A stretch of 64,000 nt of DNA from the NCBI GenBank assembly GCA_964654665.1, contig CAZZKV010000011.1, positions 1-64,000 on the forward strand, read 5' to 3'. Within the stretch, counting starts at the first letter, position 1, and the number at the start of each line of letters is the position of its first letter. The stretch comes from CALCKU01 sp964654665 (GTDB taxonomy: Bacteria; Pseudomonadota; Alphaproteobacteria; Caulobacterales; Maricaulaceae). Shown here in pieces: positions 34,301-44,585 of this stretch. A program made the translations under genes and the position numbers. A model generated the notes under the pieces. That model saw nothing but the letters and a program-made list of their open reading frames with translations. It did no database searches and was not told where the DNA came from.

Positions 34301-37300
34301 GATTCTGGATCATCGACTGCAACAGGTGGGCTATTGATATCCTCGATTTCACGGTAAGCGACCTGCGTCGTGTCACCTATTTGATTGGCCAACCCTGTGG
34401 ATGGATTGTTGATCGTGCCATCACCATCACCGTAAATTGCGCCCGTACCGTCATCAATGCCATTATTGTCACTATCCATTCCAGCAGGCGTTAACCCGCT
34501 CTCGGCGCTATCCAGCAGCATATCATTATCGCTATCCGTATCACGGAAGTCGAAATCCATATCTCCATCTGTATTGGAAGGGCTGAAAAGGCCTATATCA
34601 TTGACGCCGAAATTAGCGATATTATTGACATGGGTTAACGTTTGATAGGTGTCGGTTGGCTGGGCTTCGATTTGATCGGCAATACCATCACCATCTGAAT
34701 CCAGATCAAGATAATCGTCAATGCCATCCAAGTCCGTGTCGACCGGCGCAAACCCGCTTCCGGCTGCAATTGGAATACCTGTTACCGGATCAACAGCTCC
34801 GTCATGAACGCCGTCATTATTAGTATCGACAATACGATAATCCTGACCACTTTCGATGAGGTCAGAGATACCGTCATTATCACTATCAAGATCAAGATGA
34901 TCAGAGATACCATCAGCATCGGTGTCGCGCGGCAGCACAACTTCTATGGTCAAGATCGAATTTCGACCGGCTACGTCAGAACCACCGCCTCGGGTCGTGC
35001 CAAATAGATATTGAAAGGAGGATGTCTCGGAATAATTTGCAACAAGATGGAAGTCCGGATCATCAAAATCAGCATTATTCATGCCAGCGGCATCAACTTC
35101 AAAGGCGGTAAACCCTGGCGGTGCCGTGAGCGTCGCCGGCGCTAGGCGGTTACCGGCCGTAATTGTATCAAATCCGGCAAATCCGCCGCCTTCGGTCCTA
35201 TCTATATCAGCCGAAGTCACACGTATGCCTTCGAAGAAAACCGGTGTGCCGGCCGGATTTGCATCTGTGGCACTGCCCGCTTCAGTAATCGTATAGGTGC
35301 TGGTGAAATAGTCATTTTCCGATGGGTCAAACGACAGCACATTGATCAACCCGCCGGTGATAAATCTGACCGTATCATTGCCCGATGCGGTAATCTCGTC
35401 AAAGCTGACGGTAATATCGTAACTTGTGCCATTTGGCAGTGTGATGGCGTCCCGATAGACAAAGACATCCCCCTGTTGGATATCATTCGGATCGGCGCCG
35501 TTAAGATTGGATTGCGGAATAAAGTCAAGCTGGACTTCGGTTAGTTGAAACCCTTCTTCCGTATCAAGAATACCGTCATTATCATCATCCAAATCATCGA
35601 CATCATTCACCGCGTCTCCGTCATAATCACCTGCAATTGCGGATAAAAATACTGTAGAAGACAGAGAGGATGTCGCCGTTGGTGCCGCCCCGCCGCTATC
35701 GTCTAAAATTGTGGACGGTGGATTGGAAGCTGTGCCAACGGTGCCGTCCCAAACGCGGAATTGTAAATCGGCTGTACCCGCAAAACTGGCATCATCGGGC
35801 ACAAAGCGGAACACGGTGTCAGCCGCAAATAATAAGGCCTCGCCCACTGGAATAGCTTGCTCATTATTATTATCAGCATCGCCAATTTCAAAATCGGTAA
35901 ATTCGTGATCTTCAAACCCAGGTCCCGTACGCAGATATTGCCACCGTCCCTGCGCTTCATTGGCAAATGTAACACCAATGCCAAAATCTGACTGCTCTAT
36001 ATCCGTAATATCCAGCTGGGCAAGCAAATCAGCCACAGCAATCAAACCAAGGTCGCTTGCTGTGCTGCCATCTGCCAATTCTGCGCGCACATCATCACCT
36101 GTCAAAGCGCCCACATCTGCAAAATCTTGCCGCGTTAATGTCACGACGGGTTCAGGCCGGACACCCCCATTATTACTGTCTGGGATAGCCGTAACGGTTC
36201 CGTTACCGTCTGTACTAACACGCGGCACCGGGGAGTCATTAATCTGCGCTATCGACACAGTCGCCACAGCCGCATTGGATGTCTGGCCTGCAAGATCCGT
36301 GACCGTTACCGTAATCGGAAAGTCATGGGGCGACGGGTTTTCGTCTCGCGCTTCGAATTGAACACCCTGAATAAATGTCGCTAATACATTGGTTGCAATC
36401 GTTGTAGCAGGCGGTGAAGCTGTGACCGTTAATTCGCCGCTATCAGCATCAAATTCCAGAATAAGCGGCACTTGCCCCTGCCCGACCAAAGTCAAGGCGG
36501 GGCCAAAATCAGTATCAAGCGGTATTTCTGTGCCATCAGCCAACACAAGCAGATCAACGGTTCCCGGTGCAAATTCCGGCGTCCCGATATTAATTTCCGC
36601 ACTGGCAATGTCATTCTCGCCAAAAGAATCAATCAGAACCGTTGAGCCTGAAATATGCCTCGGCATATCGTTTTCAACAAAAACTTGCTCAAAATTAGCA
36701 TTGGTATCTTCTATCACGGCATTGTCGAACAGGGCTGGGAAATTACCGTTCAATCCAAAATTGGCGCCCGCATTGTCCCGATCATAAAACACTTCGAAAG
36801 TCGAAGTTGACGAGAAAACCAATTGCACAGCATTGGCTGTATCGGTGATAGCCGCCATAGGGTCATTATCTTGCGGGTCAAAGGTAATCATTGTCCCATT
36901 TTCAGTGAATTGTAGATCTGTCCCTGTCCCATCATTACCGCCGCCGGGGCCTTCAAGAACATAGGCATCGACGCTTTCTGCATTAATTGTAATACGTTCC
37001 TGACCATTGGCCGGACCTCTGTTACTCGCATCCAAATCGCCAATCAAAATAGTGAAGTCCAGAGCGATCGGATTCCCCGTCGCAGCATCAATTAATTCAT
37101 ACCGAATTGTCGCCGTGTTTTGCCCGCTCCCAGCCAAACCGACATTAGCATTCCCGTCAATAATATTCAGATCGGGATTAGCGCCATTGGTATTAATAAC
37201 AGTGGCCACCAGATCAACCATAATACCGTTCACCGTGGCAACATTGCGGTAAATAGCCGTTTCGCCAACGCCATCACCGTCTTCCGTCATACCATCATTG

Positions 37301-40300
37301 GTTATGTCAGGATTTGTGAAGACCAGCGGAATTAAACCATTTTCTCCGGGCACGGGCACGATGTCACTATTGACGACATCAAGGTCAATAAAAGGAACTT
37401 CATCCGTAAAGACAGGCAGCGGTTCCCGATAAGCCACCTCGGTTGTATCACCGGTTTCATTCGGCAAATCCGTTTGCGGATTATTAATATTGCCATCCGG
37501 ATCAAGACGGGACGCGCCTGCAACATCGGCAATACCATCACCATTGCCATCATTACCCAGCGTAAATCCACCCGCCGGCGTTTCATCAGATAAATCACCA
37601 TCGCCATCCGTATCAATCAACATCTGAAGACCGCTCTCTACCTCATCCGATAGGGTATCATTATCACTATCAAGATCGAGGAAGTCAGGATTAGCATCCC
37701 GGTCCGAGTTCTCCGGCGTTATAAAGGTTGCGCCAAACCCATCCGTGTTATCAAACTGGTCAATAACACCATCACCGTCGCTATCTTCATCGGAAACATC
37801 GCCGTCATTACTGACAAACCCGGCCGTTGGACGGGCCTCGATTGTGTCAGCTATACCATCGCCGTCAGAATCCAGATCAAGGAAGTCATCCAATGTATCC
37901 CCATCCGTATTAATCGGCGTAACACCTGTGCCTGTTCCATTAACCGCTTCAACAGCATCGGACAAACCGTTATCATTCATATCAAAACTATCAGGATCAA
38001 GAACAATATCATCAAGGATGCCATCATTATTCTGGTCAACAATGGACGCATCCTGTCCGCTTTCCAATAAATCGGATATCCCGTCATTATCGCTATCCAA
38101 ATCACGTGAATCGGCAATACCATCACGGTCAATATCTCTGAATGTGGTTGCAGATGTGGCACTGACAGTTAAATTATCAATTGCATAATAGATTTGCAGA
38201 CCTGATTCTGGTGTAATCAAAATACGGTCCGTCGGCGCATCAACCATAAAGGTAATAGAAATCGTTTGCCAACCCGGCGTTCCATTTGCCGCTGTCCCGC
38301 TTGCGGCGCTGCCATCAGCCGTCACATCTGCCGACAACCCAATAAACCGAATACCGTTCGCTCCTGCATTATTGACAAGACCGCCAACAACGGTCCCATC
38401 TTGATAGGCTGTTGAAGCATCAGGCACAGCGCCGCTATCGATCGTATAGAACTCTATCCCGCCCGGCCCGCGCCCGGCAGAGACCAGACCATCTGCCTGA
38501 AATACATCCAATGTCACCGTATATTCGATGCCGGGTTGCAGCTCACTTTGCAGGTTATTGATAATAGTTTCACGCCCCGCCGCCTGTTCATTTGGTCCAT
38601 CCGGTGCTCCGTCCCCAGAATGGATAGCGGCAAAGACAACGCCGTCACTCGGCCCTGGCGTACCGCCAATAAAGGTTGAAATTTGTCCAACATCGGTAAT
38701 ATCAAACGGGGCAACAGGTGTGCCGTTAATTGTTACTGTCCCTGTGGGATAAAAAATATCTGCTGTACCTGATACGAGATCAAAATCAAATACATCATCC
38801 CCTAATTCGCCGAATCCTCCGCCGAAAATGAATCCATTGGCAAGAGCAGCATCTTCATTGAGCAACTCAAAACTGGAGTTGGATATTAAATTGGTTCCAG
38901 CTGGTATTTCCCCTTCGTCAACATCAAGAATACCGTCATTATCATCATCAATATCCTCGCTATCAACGACACCATCACCATCCGTATCCGGCGAAACCGC
39001 ATTAATAGCCGAGGTAAAACTGACGCTTTCCAGAACGACGCCAAAAGGTTCACTCACACCGTCATTAGAACCATCCGCAGGTGTTGTATTTTCTGTTAAA
39101 ACCTCATGGGTAAACTCAATCCGCGCAATGGATGTTGTACTCGCCGTAAGCGTCAGAATTCCGGATGTATTTTCACCAAAGGAGCCAAGGTCACTAGCAT
39201 CGGCCGGACCATCGGGGACAATCGCATTCGGTGCGCCATTGGCCGATGACACCATTTCAAAAACCAAACCGCCCTGTGTGGATTGATCAACAAAACCAAA
39301 GAGCACACTGGCCGTTATATCATTCCCAGCTGCATCAAAAACAGTAATATTTGACACTTGTTCAAAACCGTCTGTATCTGCCGGCTGGTCATCATTGTTA
39401 AAGAAACCCAGTTCAAGATCAACCTCGCTTACGGCGGTACCAAAAGCAATCCGAATAACATCATTAGCCGCAGAATTATCACGGCCAAACCCGATACCAA
39501 CGCCATCATTTTGCAAACCATCGGAGCCTGAAATTTGCGAAATCGTGACGCTATTATCTGTTGTGACAATCGATAAAGATGATACATCCGTTCCAATTGC
39601 ACCGCCGTGGGCGCTCACCAATTCGCTAGCTGAAAGGGTCGTTTCCGCCAAAAGTCCGTTAAATGTCGTGAGAGCAAAAACCTGTGCTTCAATATTTCCG
39701 GTTTTCACTTCGAGTTCCCAGTTTCCGCCAAGTTCAGCGGCACCAGTATCATCATTAGACGCAGCAATATCGGCTCCTGTTGCACGGGCTAAAGCCTCGA
39801 CGGCCTGAATATCAGCCCCAAAATCACAGCCATAAATCAACAGATCCGCTGTGTCAGACAACGCCGCACGAATGATGGCCAAGTCGCTGGCATGTTCCCC
39901 AGTGATAGATTGCTCCGTTAGCGTAGACGTGCCCAAAACCATTTCACCGACATCACCATGCGAAAGAATGTGAACGGCTTCGAGACCCTCGCGTTGCGAT
40001 AAAACATCAGCCATTTTCGCTAAACCATCTTCATTGGCTTCGATAATAACGATCTCGATATCACCCGGAATATCGGCTATGAGTGTTTGATAGTTTTCAA
40101 CAGCACTATCAATAAAAACAATCGTCTTTTCCGGCGACGTTGCGGCCCATGGAATAGTCCCTAAATCCCTGATTTCAACAATGGGTTCCGATATTTTTGT
40201 ACTGTCCAAACCTGGGGCAACTTTTTCATATCCAATCGCAGCCAGATCGAGACCGGATAACCCATTTACGCCATCCTGTATGTCAAATGGCGCGCGAGTA

Positions 40301-40515
40301 TTTGGGATTTGTATATTAAAATCCAAACTTGAAAGCGCCGCCGTCACATCAGATTGAAACATGACATCCGCAACCACTTCACCCCCTGTGGCGACAACAG
40401 CAGCGTCCAGAAGAATACGCGGTTCCAAAGCTTCAAGGCCTAATCGGCTTGATGTGTTTTTCAACATGGATTTGGCTGAATTTACGGGTGGGTTTGTTGT
40501 GTTTGACTTAGACAT
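31319..40515 (-). CDS. Giant LEPR-XLL / DUF4347 calcium-binding repeat surface protein, N-terminal part
   Basis: About 3,065 residues are encoded before the gap. Order: a basic Ser/Asn-rich N-terminus without a Sec signal; the LEPR-XLL motif EALEPRILLDAA (residues 28-39); a DUF4347 domain at about 130-285 (HILSHGDVGEM, LLIYGCDFG); a beta domain; thrombospondin-3-like calcium repeats (DTDGDGVVDSEDIDDDNDG) at about 509-536, 792-1032, 1628-1658 and 1862-2069, separated by jelly-roll-like or SdrD-like beta domains; then from about 2260 cadherin-like (VNADGSYDYDPNGQFD) and Ig-like (GLPAGLSIDPVTGIISGT) repeats. With one repeat restored the whole protein is 3,794 residues. The motif and DUF4347 are typical of huge secreted adhesins. 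A weak AAGGGA lies upstream of the ATG. The TolC-like gene is 207 bases upstream on the same strand. Confidence 0.88.
31672..32384 (-). repeat. First, intact copy of the 713-base direct repeat
   Basis: Encodes an Ig-like module and a cadherin-like module (VVDVALGPRMAVDGEVVSL to the DRAVVRYEVTGVNDAP end). With the 298-base unique stretch after it, the repeat period is 1,011 bases, 337 codons, so copy number can change without a frameshift. Confidence 0.8.
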
Positions 40516-40722
40516 ACTATCGTCCCTTGTTTAAAAATGGCCCTGTTCAGTCAGGCACTGGGGTTCGCTCACAAACCAAAGGCTTGTGCTAGATACATTT
40601 TCATTTTCAATTTTAAGGAAGCGCCGCTCTTAATTTGATTATCCAGACCCGGTCTTCTCTCCGCAAAACGGCAAAGAGGGTGGATAATGAAATTAGGATC
40701 GAAAGCGTCTCCTTTTATTATT

Positions 40723-42207
40723 CTATGATGCCGGCTGGGATGCGCGGCTATTCCAGAGTGTTTCCAAACTGGTCGCAATCGTTGCAACATCTTCTTGTCC
40801 ATTAATATCGACGCCATAAGGGTCATATCCCATTGCCGTATAGACACTAGCCATAGCCTCTTGCATTTCCGCATGAAGGGCGTCACGGCGCGCTTCGGCC
40901 AATATGGCATTCATCTGTTCGCGCACCAAAGTCTGGCGTGATGCCGAACTGGCTCGGGCCAAGGCCTCGACTTGCGAAAGGATATCGCTTTGTACCTGCG
41001 TGCCCTGACTAGCCGTGTCATATTCTGTCGATAAAAAAGCATAACGGGCCCGCGCAACACTGACTTGCGTCATCACCGCCATGGCTGTTGCCAATCCGCG
41101 TTCTCGCTCTAACGCAACACGCGCATGGGCCTTACGTTTACGAACAGGCGTTTCGATTAATTGCAGCAAATTCCAGCTGGCTTTGGCCCCATAAGACACC
41201 CAATCTTTGTTAAAGAGGAAATCATTTGTGGAGGCATTCACACCCGCGAAAGCTTCAAGGCTGGGAAACATTTCCAATGTGGCGGCTTTAATATCGCCTT
41301 CTCCGATACGAACCCTATAGGCGGCTTCGCGAATTTCGGGACGTTGGGCCAGCGCTGTATCAATCATCTGGTCTAAATTTTGAGCCAGCCGTTTCGGGCG
41401 CGGGGTATGGGTCGGCATTTTCAACCTATAACTTTGCGAAGCGGGTAAGCCCATAAGCGATGCTAATTCCATTTTAGCCAATGATAATTCCCGTTTCATC
41501 CGCTGGGCCTGAGCCTGAATCTCATTCAACTCGCGTTGGTAGGACAAGGCAGGCATAGGTGCCGTTTTACGAGCCATATATAATTGCCGCGAGCTATCAA
41601 ATGCTTGGCGTACATCGGATTCTAGTTGGCCCAAACGTCGATCTAAACGCTCAGCAGAAATAGCCCGCCAATAGGCGCGGTGAACATCTTCCATTATATC
41701 AATTACGGCTTTGCGACGGCGTTCTTCTAAAATAAGCACATCATCGCCCAATTGCTTAGCCCGAATTTTTGACAATCCAAAATCCAGAATATTCCAGCTC
41801 GCCGTCAAATCTCCGGAAAAAACATCTCTCTCGGTCGATGTTGACGGTTCCAGCGATTGACGCCCTGATAAGAGGGACCGACTAGAGGCGCCCGGTTCAT
41901 TATTCCGTCCATAATAACCACCACTGGCAACAATTTTTGGTAAAAGTTTGTAAGAGGATAAATCGTAATCGCGCTGGGCTAAATCGATTTCCATCATAGA
42001 AACCCGATGATCGAGATTATATTTTAAAGCCCGTGCCATGGCCTCATATAATGTAATGGCCTGACTGACCGGTTCCTGCCCGTCCGATAATGACGTTTTG
42101 AGGCTATCGACATTGGCCGCAATGTCTGCTCCGGTCAATGCACTCGGCGCCGTTTGACATCCCGATAAAGCGAGCCCCGCCACGCTTAATAGTAATAGCT
42201 TTCGCAT
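40723..42207 (-). CDS. TolC family outer membrane lipoprotein
   Basis: The 494-residue product has a lipoprotein signal (LLLSVAGLALSGC, Cys17) and long helical repeats with the TolC-family pattern: YEAMARALKYNLDHRVSMME, then SWNILDFGLSK, and the second half repeat REAAYRVRIGEGDIKAATL and ASWNLLQLIETP. OEP proteins form trimeric outer membrane channels with a periplasmic helical barrel. Its partners should be the HlyD-like adaptors encoded divergently. A good ribosome site (AGGAGAGACACG-ATG) precedes the start. The giant gene lies downstream on the same strand; the 207-base spacer shows no clear terminator, so joint transcription is possible. Confidence 0.88.
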   Translation of the reverse strand: MRKLLLLSVAGLALSGCQTAPSALTGADIAANVDSLKTSLSDGQEPVSQAITLYEAMARALKYNLDHRVSMMEIDLAQRDYDLSSYKLLPKIVASGGYYGRNNEPGASSRSLLSGRQSLEPSTSTERDVFSGDLTASWNILDFGLSKIRAKQLGDDVLILEERRRKAVIDIMEDVHRAYWRAISAERLDRRLGQLESDVRQAFDSSRQLYMARKTAPMPALSYQRELNEIQAQAQRMKRELSLAKMELASLMGLPASQSYRLKMPTHTPRPKRLAQNLDQMIDTALAQRPEIREAAYRVRIGEGDIKAATLEMFPSLEAFAGVNASTNDFLFNKDWVSYGAKASWNLLQLIETPVRKRKAHARVALERERGLATAMAVMTQVSVARARYAFLSTEYDTASQGTQVQSDILSQVEALARASSASRQTLVREQMNAILAEARRDALHAEMQEAMASVYTAMGYDPYGVDINGQEDVATIATSLETLWNSRASQPAS

Positions 42208-42422
42208 CGTGTCTCTCCTGACATCTATATAACAACTTATAATTGCTTTTTAGATGTTATGAGTGAAGCAAACGTTAAAGGCTTTGAATTATTTCTCCTA
42301 ATAGTTGTTTTTTATACAATAATGGCTATGAAAAAAGCTTAATTTCATCCTTTGGTTTAATTAATTAAGCCTTCCTTAAGTAAATATTGCTATTTTAAGG
42401 TGTATTCAAATAAAGGCAAACC
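42208..42422. promoter_or_regulatory. AT-rich divergent control region of the giant-protein locus
   Basis: The 215-base space separates the start of the TolC-like gene from that of the first adaptor and is clearly richer in A+T than nearby coding DNA. It must hold both promoters. It includes the palindrome TTAATTAA (near 42357) and an inverted repeat CCTTAA (42374-42379) / TTAAGG (42395-42400), a possible operator close to the adaptor start. No convincing -35/-10 pair can be singled out. Confidence 0.45.
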
Positions 42423-43208
42423 ATGACCTTAAAACCGATCTTACTCGCCGCCCTTTTTACAAGCTATAGTCCAAACACCTTTGCTGCGACGGCGAATGAT
42501 ATGCCGCAGAGCCATATAGCCACTAAAGATGAAACAACTGAAATGAATGCTCGCGGCGTGTTACGCGCGAAAGAAACAGCCGATATCGCCGCGGGTATGT
42601 CAGGTCGATTAACGGCAGCGCCACTCAAATCTGGTCAATATTTTAAGCGCGGCGCGCTATTGGCGAAATTTGATTGTCGGGCCCAAGAGGCCGAACTGGA
42701 TGCTCTCACACGGGCCCATGCAACCTTGACATTAAAACATGAAAACACACAGGAACTTTTATCCTTGGGCGCCGCTGGACAATTAGATGCTGATATTGCG
42801 CGGTCGGAAATGTTGCAAGCAGCCGCTGAACGCGGCGCTGTCAAAGCACGGTTAAAAGATTGTGTCATCTATGCCCCTTATAGTGGTTTTATAGCTGAAC
42901 GCCATGTTTCGGCTTTTGAAACCCCGCAAGCCGGGCAACCGCTTTACTCTATTATACGGGCCGGCCGTCTTGAAATTTCCGTCATCGCCCCTTCGGCCTG
43001 GATGCGATGGATAAAGCGCGGTACATCCTTTAGTTTTCAAGTTGATGAAACGGGAGACCAATTCATCGCCAAAATTGATCGTATGGGTGCAGCCGTAGAC
43101 CCTGTTAGTCAAACGATCGAACTGACAGCAACCCCTACCGGGAAAACTGGGCGATCTTTAGCCGGAATGAGCGGCGTTGCCTTATTTACACCGCAATCCG
43201 TAGAATAA
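42423..43208 (+). CDS. HlyD/RND-type periplasmic adaptor protein
   Basis: The 261-residue product has a signal peptide (residues 1-22, ending TFAA). It is a short membrane-fusion protein: a lipoyl-like strand pair (ADIAAGMSGRLTAAPLKSGQYFKRG), a helical hairpin (about 80-140), the second lipoyl half (DCVIYAPYSGFIAERHVSAFE) and a beta-barrel part. There is no membrane helix beyond the signal, and no RND pump or ABC exporter gene follows, so the usual inner membrane partner is replaced by the products of the next two genes. It is 2 bases from the next gene. Confidence 0.88.
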   Translation: MTLKPILLAALFTSYSPNTFAATANDMPQSHIATKDETTEMNARGVLRAKETADIAAGMSGRLTAAPLKSGQYFKRGALLAKFDCRAQEAELDALTRAHATLTLKHENTQELLSLGAAGQLDADIARSEMLQAAAERGAVKARLKDCVIYAPYSGFIAERHVSAFETPQAGQPLYSIIRAGRLEISVIAPSAWMRWIKRGTSFSFQVDETGDQFIAKIDRMGAAVDPVSQTIELTATPTGKTGRSLAGMSGVALFTPQSVE

Positions 43209-43209
43209 A

Positions 43210-44583
43210 ATGAATAGCAATACTCCGCTGAAAACCCCTTTCCCCGTTGCGGAACACTCAAACATGACACCATCACCAAACAACCCGACACCGCTACAGC
43301 AACTCGTTGGGTTGGAAGGTGAAATATTGGACACGGCTGATCGATTGTCACTGAAACATTTAATTGTTAATAAAATCCATGAATTAATTCCCTGTGGCCA
43401 TATAATCTGGCTCGAACGGCGCGGTCATAATTTTAAAATCATAGCAATTTCTAGCCAAGCCAAAGTTGATAATACAACGCCCTTTTCCCAATGGTTGACG
43501 CAAACATTAAAAGCGCGTTCCAGAGCCGGGAAACTGGATTGCTTTACGGCTGTAACGTTTAAATCTCGCCGCACAAATGATACGTTTACCTATCCCTTTT
43601 CTCAGGCCGTTTATGTTCCCCTCTTGCCGGACCGTACAGCCGGAGCTTTATTGCTGACGCGGGACACGCCCTTCAATGATACGGAGAGTTTACTCTTACA
43701 GCGCTTGGCCAAATCTACTGGGACGCGCTGGGCGGCTTTAGGTCGTAAACGCCGCGCCCGTATGGCGCCCCGGAAGACAATAGGCGTTTTGAGTACAATA
43801 ACTATTCTGGCTTTGGCCGCGTTTATACCTGTCCCCATGACCGAATTGGCCCCAGCAGAAATTGTTGCCGACACGCCCTTTATTGTAACAGCTCCGATTG
43901 ACGGGGTGGTTGATAACATTTTGGTGCCACCCAACACGCCCGTGAGCGCTGGCGCCTTGCTCGCCCGCCTTAATAACACAAGCTATCTTAATGAATTCAA
44001 GCTGGCCGGGCAGGAAAAAAACGTCGCGGAAACCAAATTACGTCAGGCGTCACTCTCGGCTTTTATCGATGAAAAATCCAAACGCGAGATTGCTGTTGCA
44101 AAGGCAGAAAAATCCTTGGCTTTAGCCCGTGAGCGTTATGCCCAAGACCGATTAAACAAAACCGAACTGCGCGCCCCTATTGCTGGGCTTGCGATTTATT
44201 CTGATCCCCAAGATTGGATAGGTCGGCCCGTCGCAACCGGTGAAGCGATCATCCAGATCGCCGATCCCACACGTGTACTTTTGCGTATCGATGCCCCCCT
44301 CGCTTCGGGCGAGTCTTTGCGTGAGGGTGCGCGTGTGCGGATATTTATGGACGCTGATCCCGTAACTCCGCTTGAAGGCGATATTATTCACGCCAGCTAT
44401 TACGCCTCGGAAAAGGCTGAAGGCACGATGGCCTATACGGCCTATGCGCGCCTCAAAGAGACTGATAGCCTGCCTCGAATTGGCGCACGCGGTGTTGCTA
44501 AAATTTATAGCGATACAGCCCCGCTCGGATTTTGGCTCTTGCGGCGGCCTCTGACCGCATTGCGTCAATTCATCGGTCTCTAG
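43210..44583 (+). CDS. HlyD-like adaptor with an N-terminal cytoplasmic GAF-like domain
   Basis: The 457-residue product has three parts. Residues about 35-175 look like a GAF domain (LKHLIVNKIHELIPCGHIIW, then AVYVPLLPDRTAGALLLTRD). A basic stretch and one membrane helix (about 190-215) follow. The rest is a periplasmic HlyD-type adaptor with lipoyl halves (VTAPIDGVVDNILVPPNTPV and ELRAPIAGLAIYSDPQDWIG) joined by a coiled-coil hairpin. A GAF-like sensor on an adaptor is unusual and suggests gating of export by a cytoplasmic signal. The ATG lies one base after the previous stop, with a possible later start at 43264. The M50 gene begins 2 bases after this stop. Confidence 0.82.
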   Translation: MNSNTPLKTPFPVAEHSNMTPSPNNPTPLQQLVGLEGEILDTADRLSLKHLIVNKIHELIPCGHIIWLERRGHNFKIIAISSQAKVDNTTPFSQWLTQTLKARSRAGKLDCFTAVTFKSRRTNDTFTYPFSQAVYVPLLPDRTAGALLLTRDTPFNDTESLLLQRLAKSTGTRWAALGRKRRARMAPRKTIGVLSTITILALAAFIPVPMTELAPAEIVADTPFIVTAPIDGVVDNILVPPNTPVSAGALLARLNNTSYLNEFKLAGQEKNVAETKLRQASLSAFIDEKSKREIAVAKAEKSLALARERYAQDRLNKTELRAPIAGLAIYSDPQDWIGRPVATGEAIIQIADPTRVLLRIDAPLASGESLREGARVRIFMDADPVTPLEGDIIHASYYASEKAEGTMAYTAYARLKETDSLPRIGARGVAKIYSDTAPLGFWLLRRPLTALRQFIGL

Positions 44584-44585
44584 TC

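Noticed and set aside
31164..38200. Repeated DNA that could suggest a CRISPR array
   Set aside because: Units are hundreds of bases long, lie in one coding frame and encode Ig-like, cadherin-like and calcium-binding modules. There are no short palindromic repeats or cas genes.
30223..39808. Many + strand open frames opposite the giant gene
   Set aside because: They are shadows of the Asp/Gly-rich repeats, are short, and lack ribosome sites and recognisable domains.
29634..42207. Classical RTX type I secretion (LapA/BapA type) reading of the giant gene
   Set aside because: No RTX nonapeptides at the C-terminus and no type I ABC exporter nearby. An unlinked exporter elsewhere in the genome cannot be ruled out.
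42423..44583. RND efflux pump operon
   Set aside because: Adaptors are present but no RND pump gene follows; the next gene is an M50 fusion.
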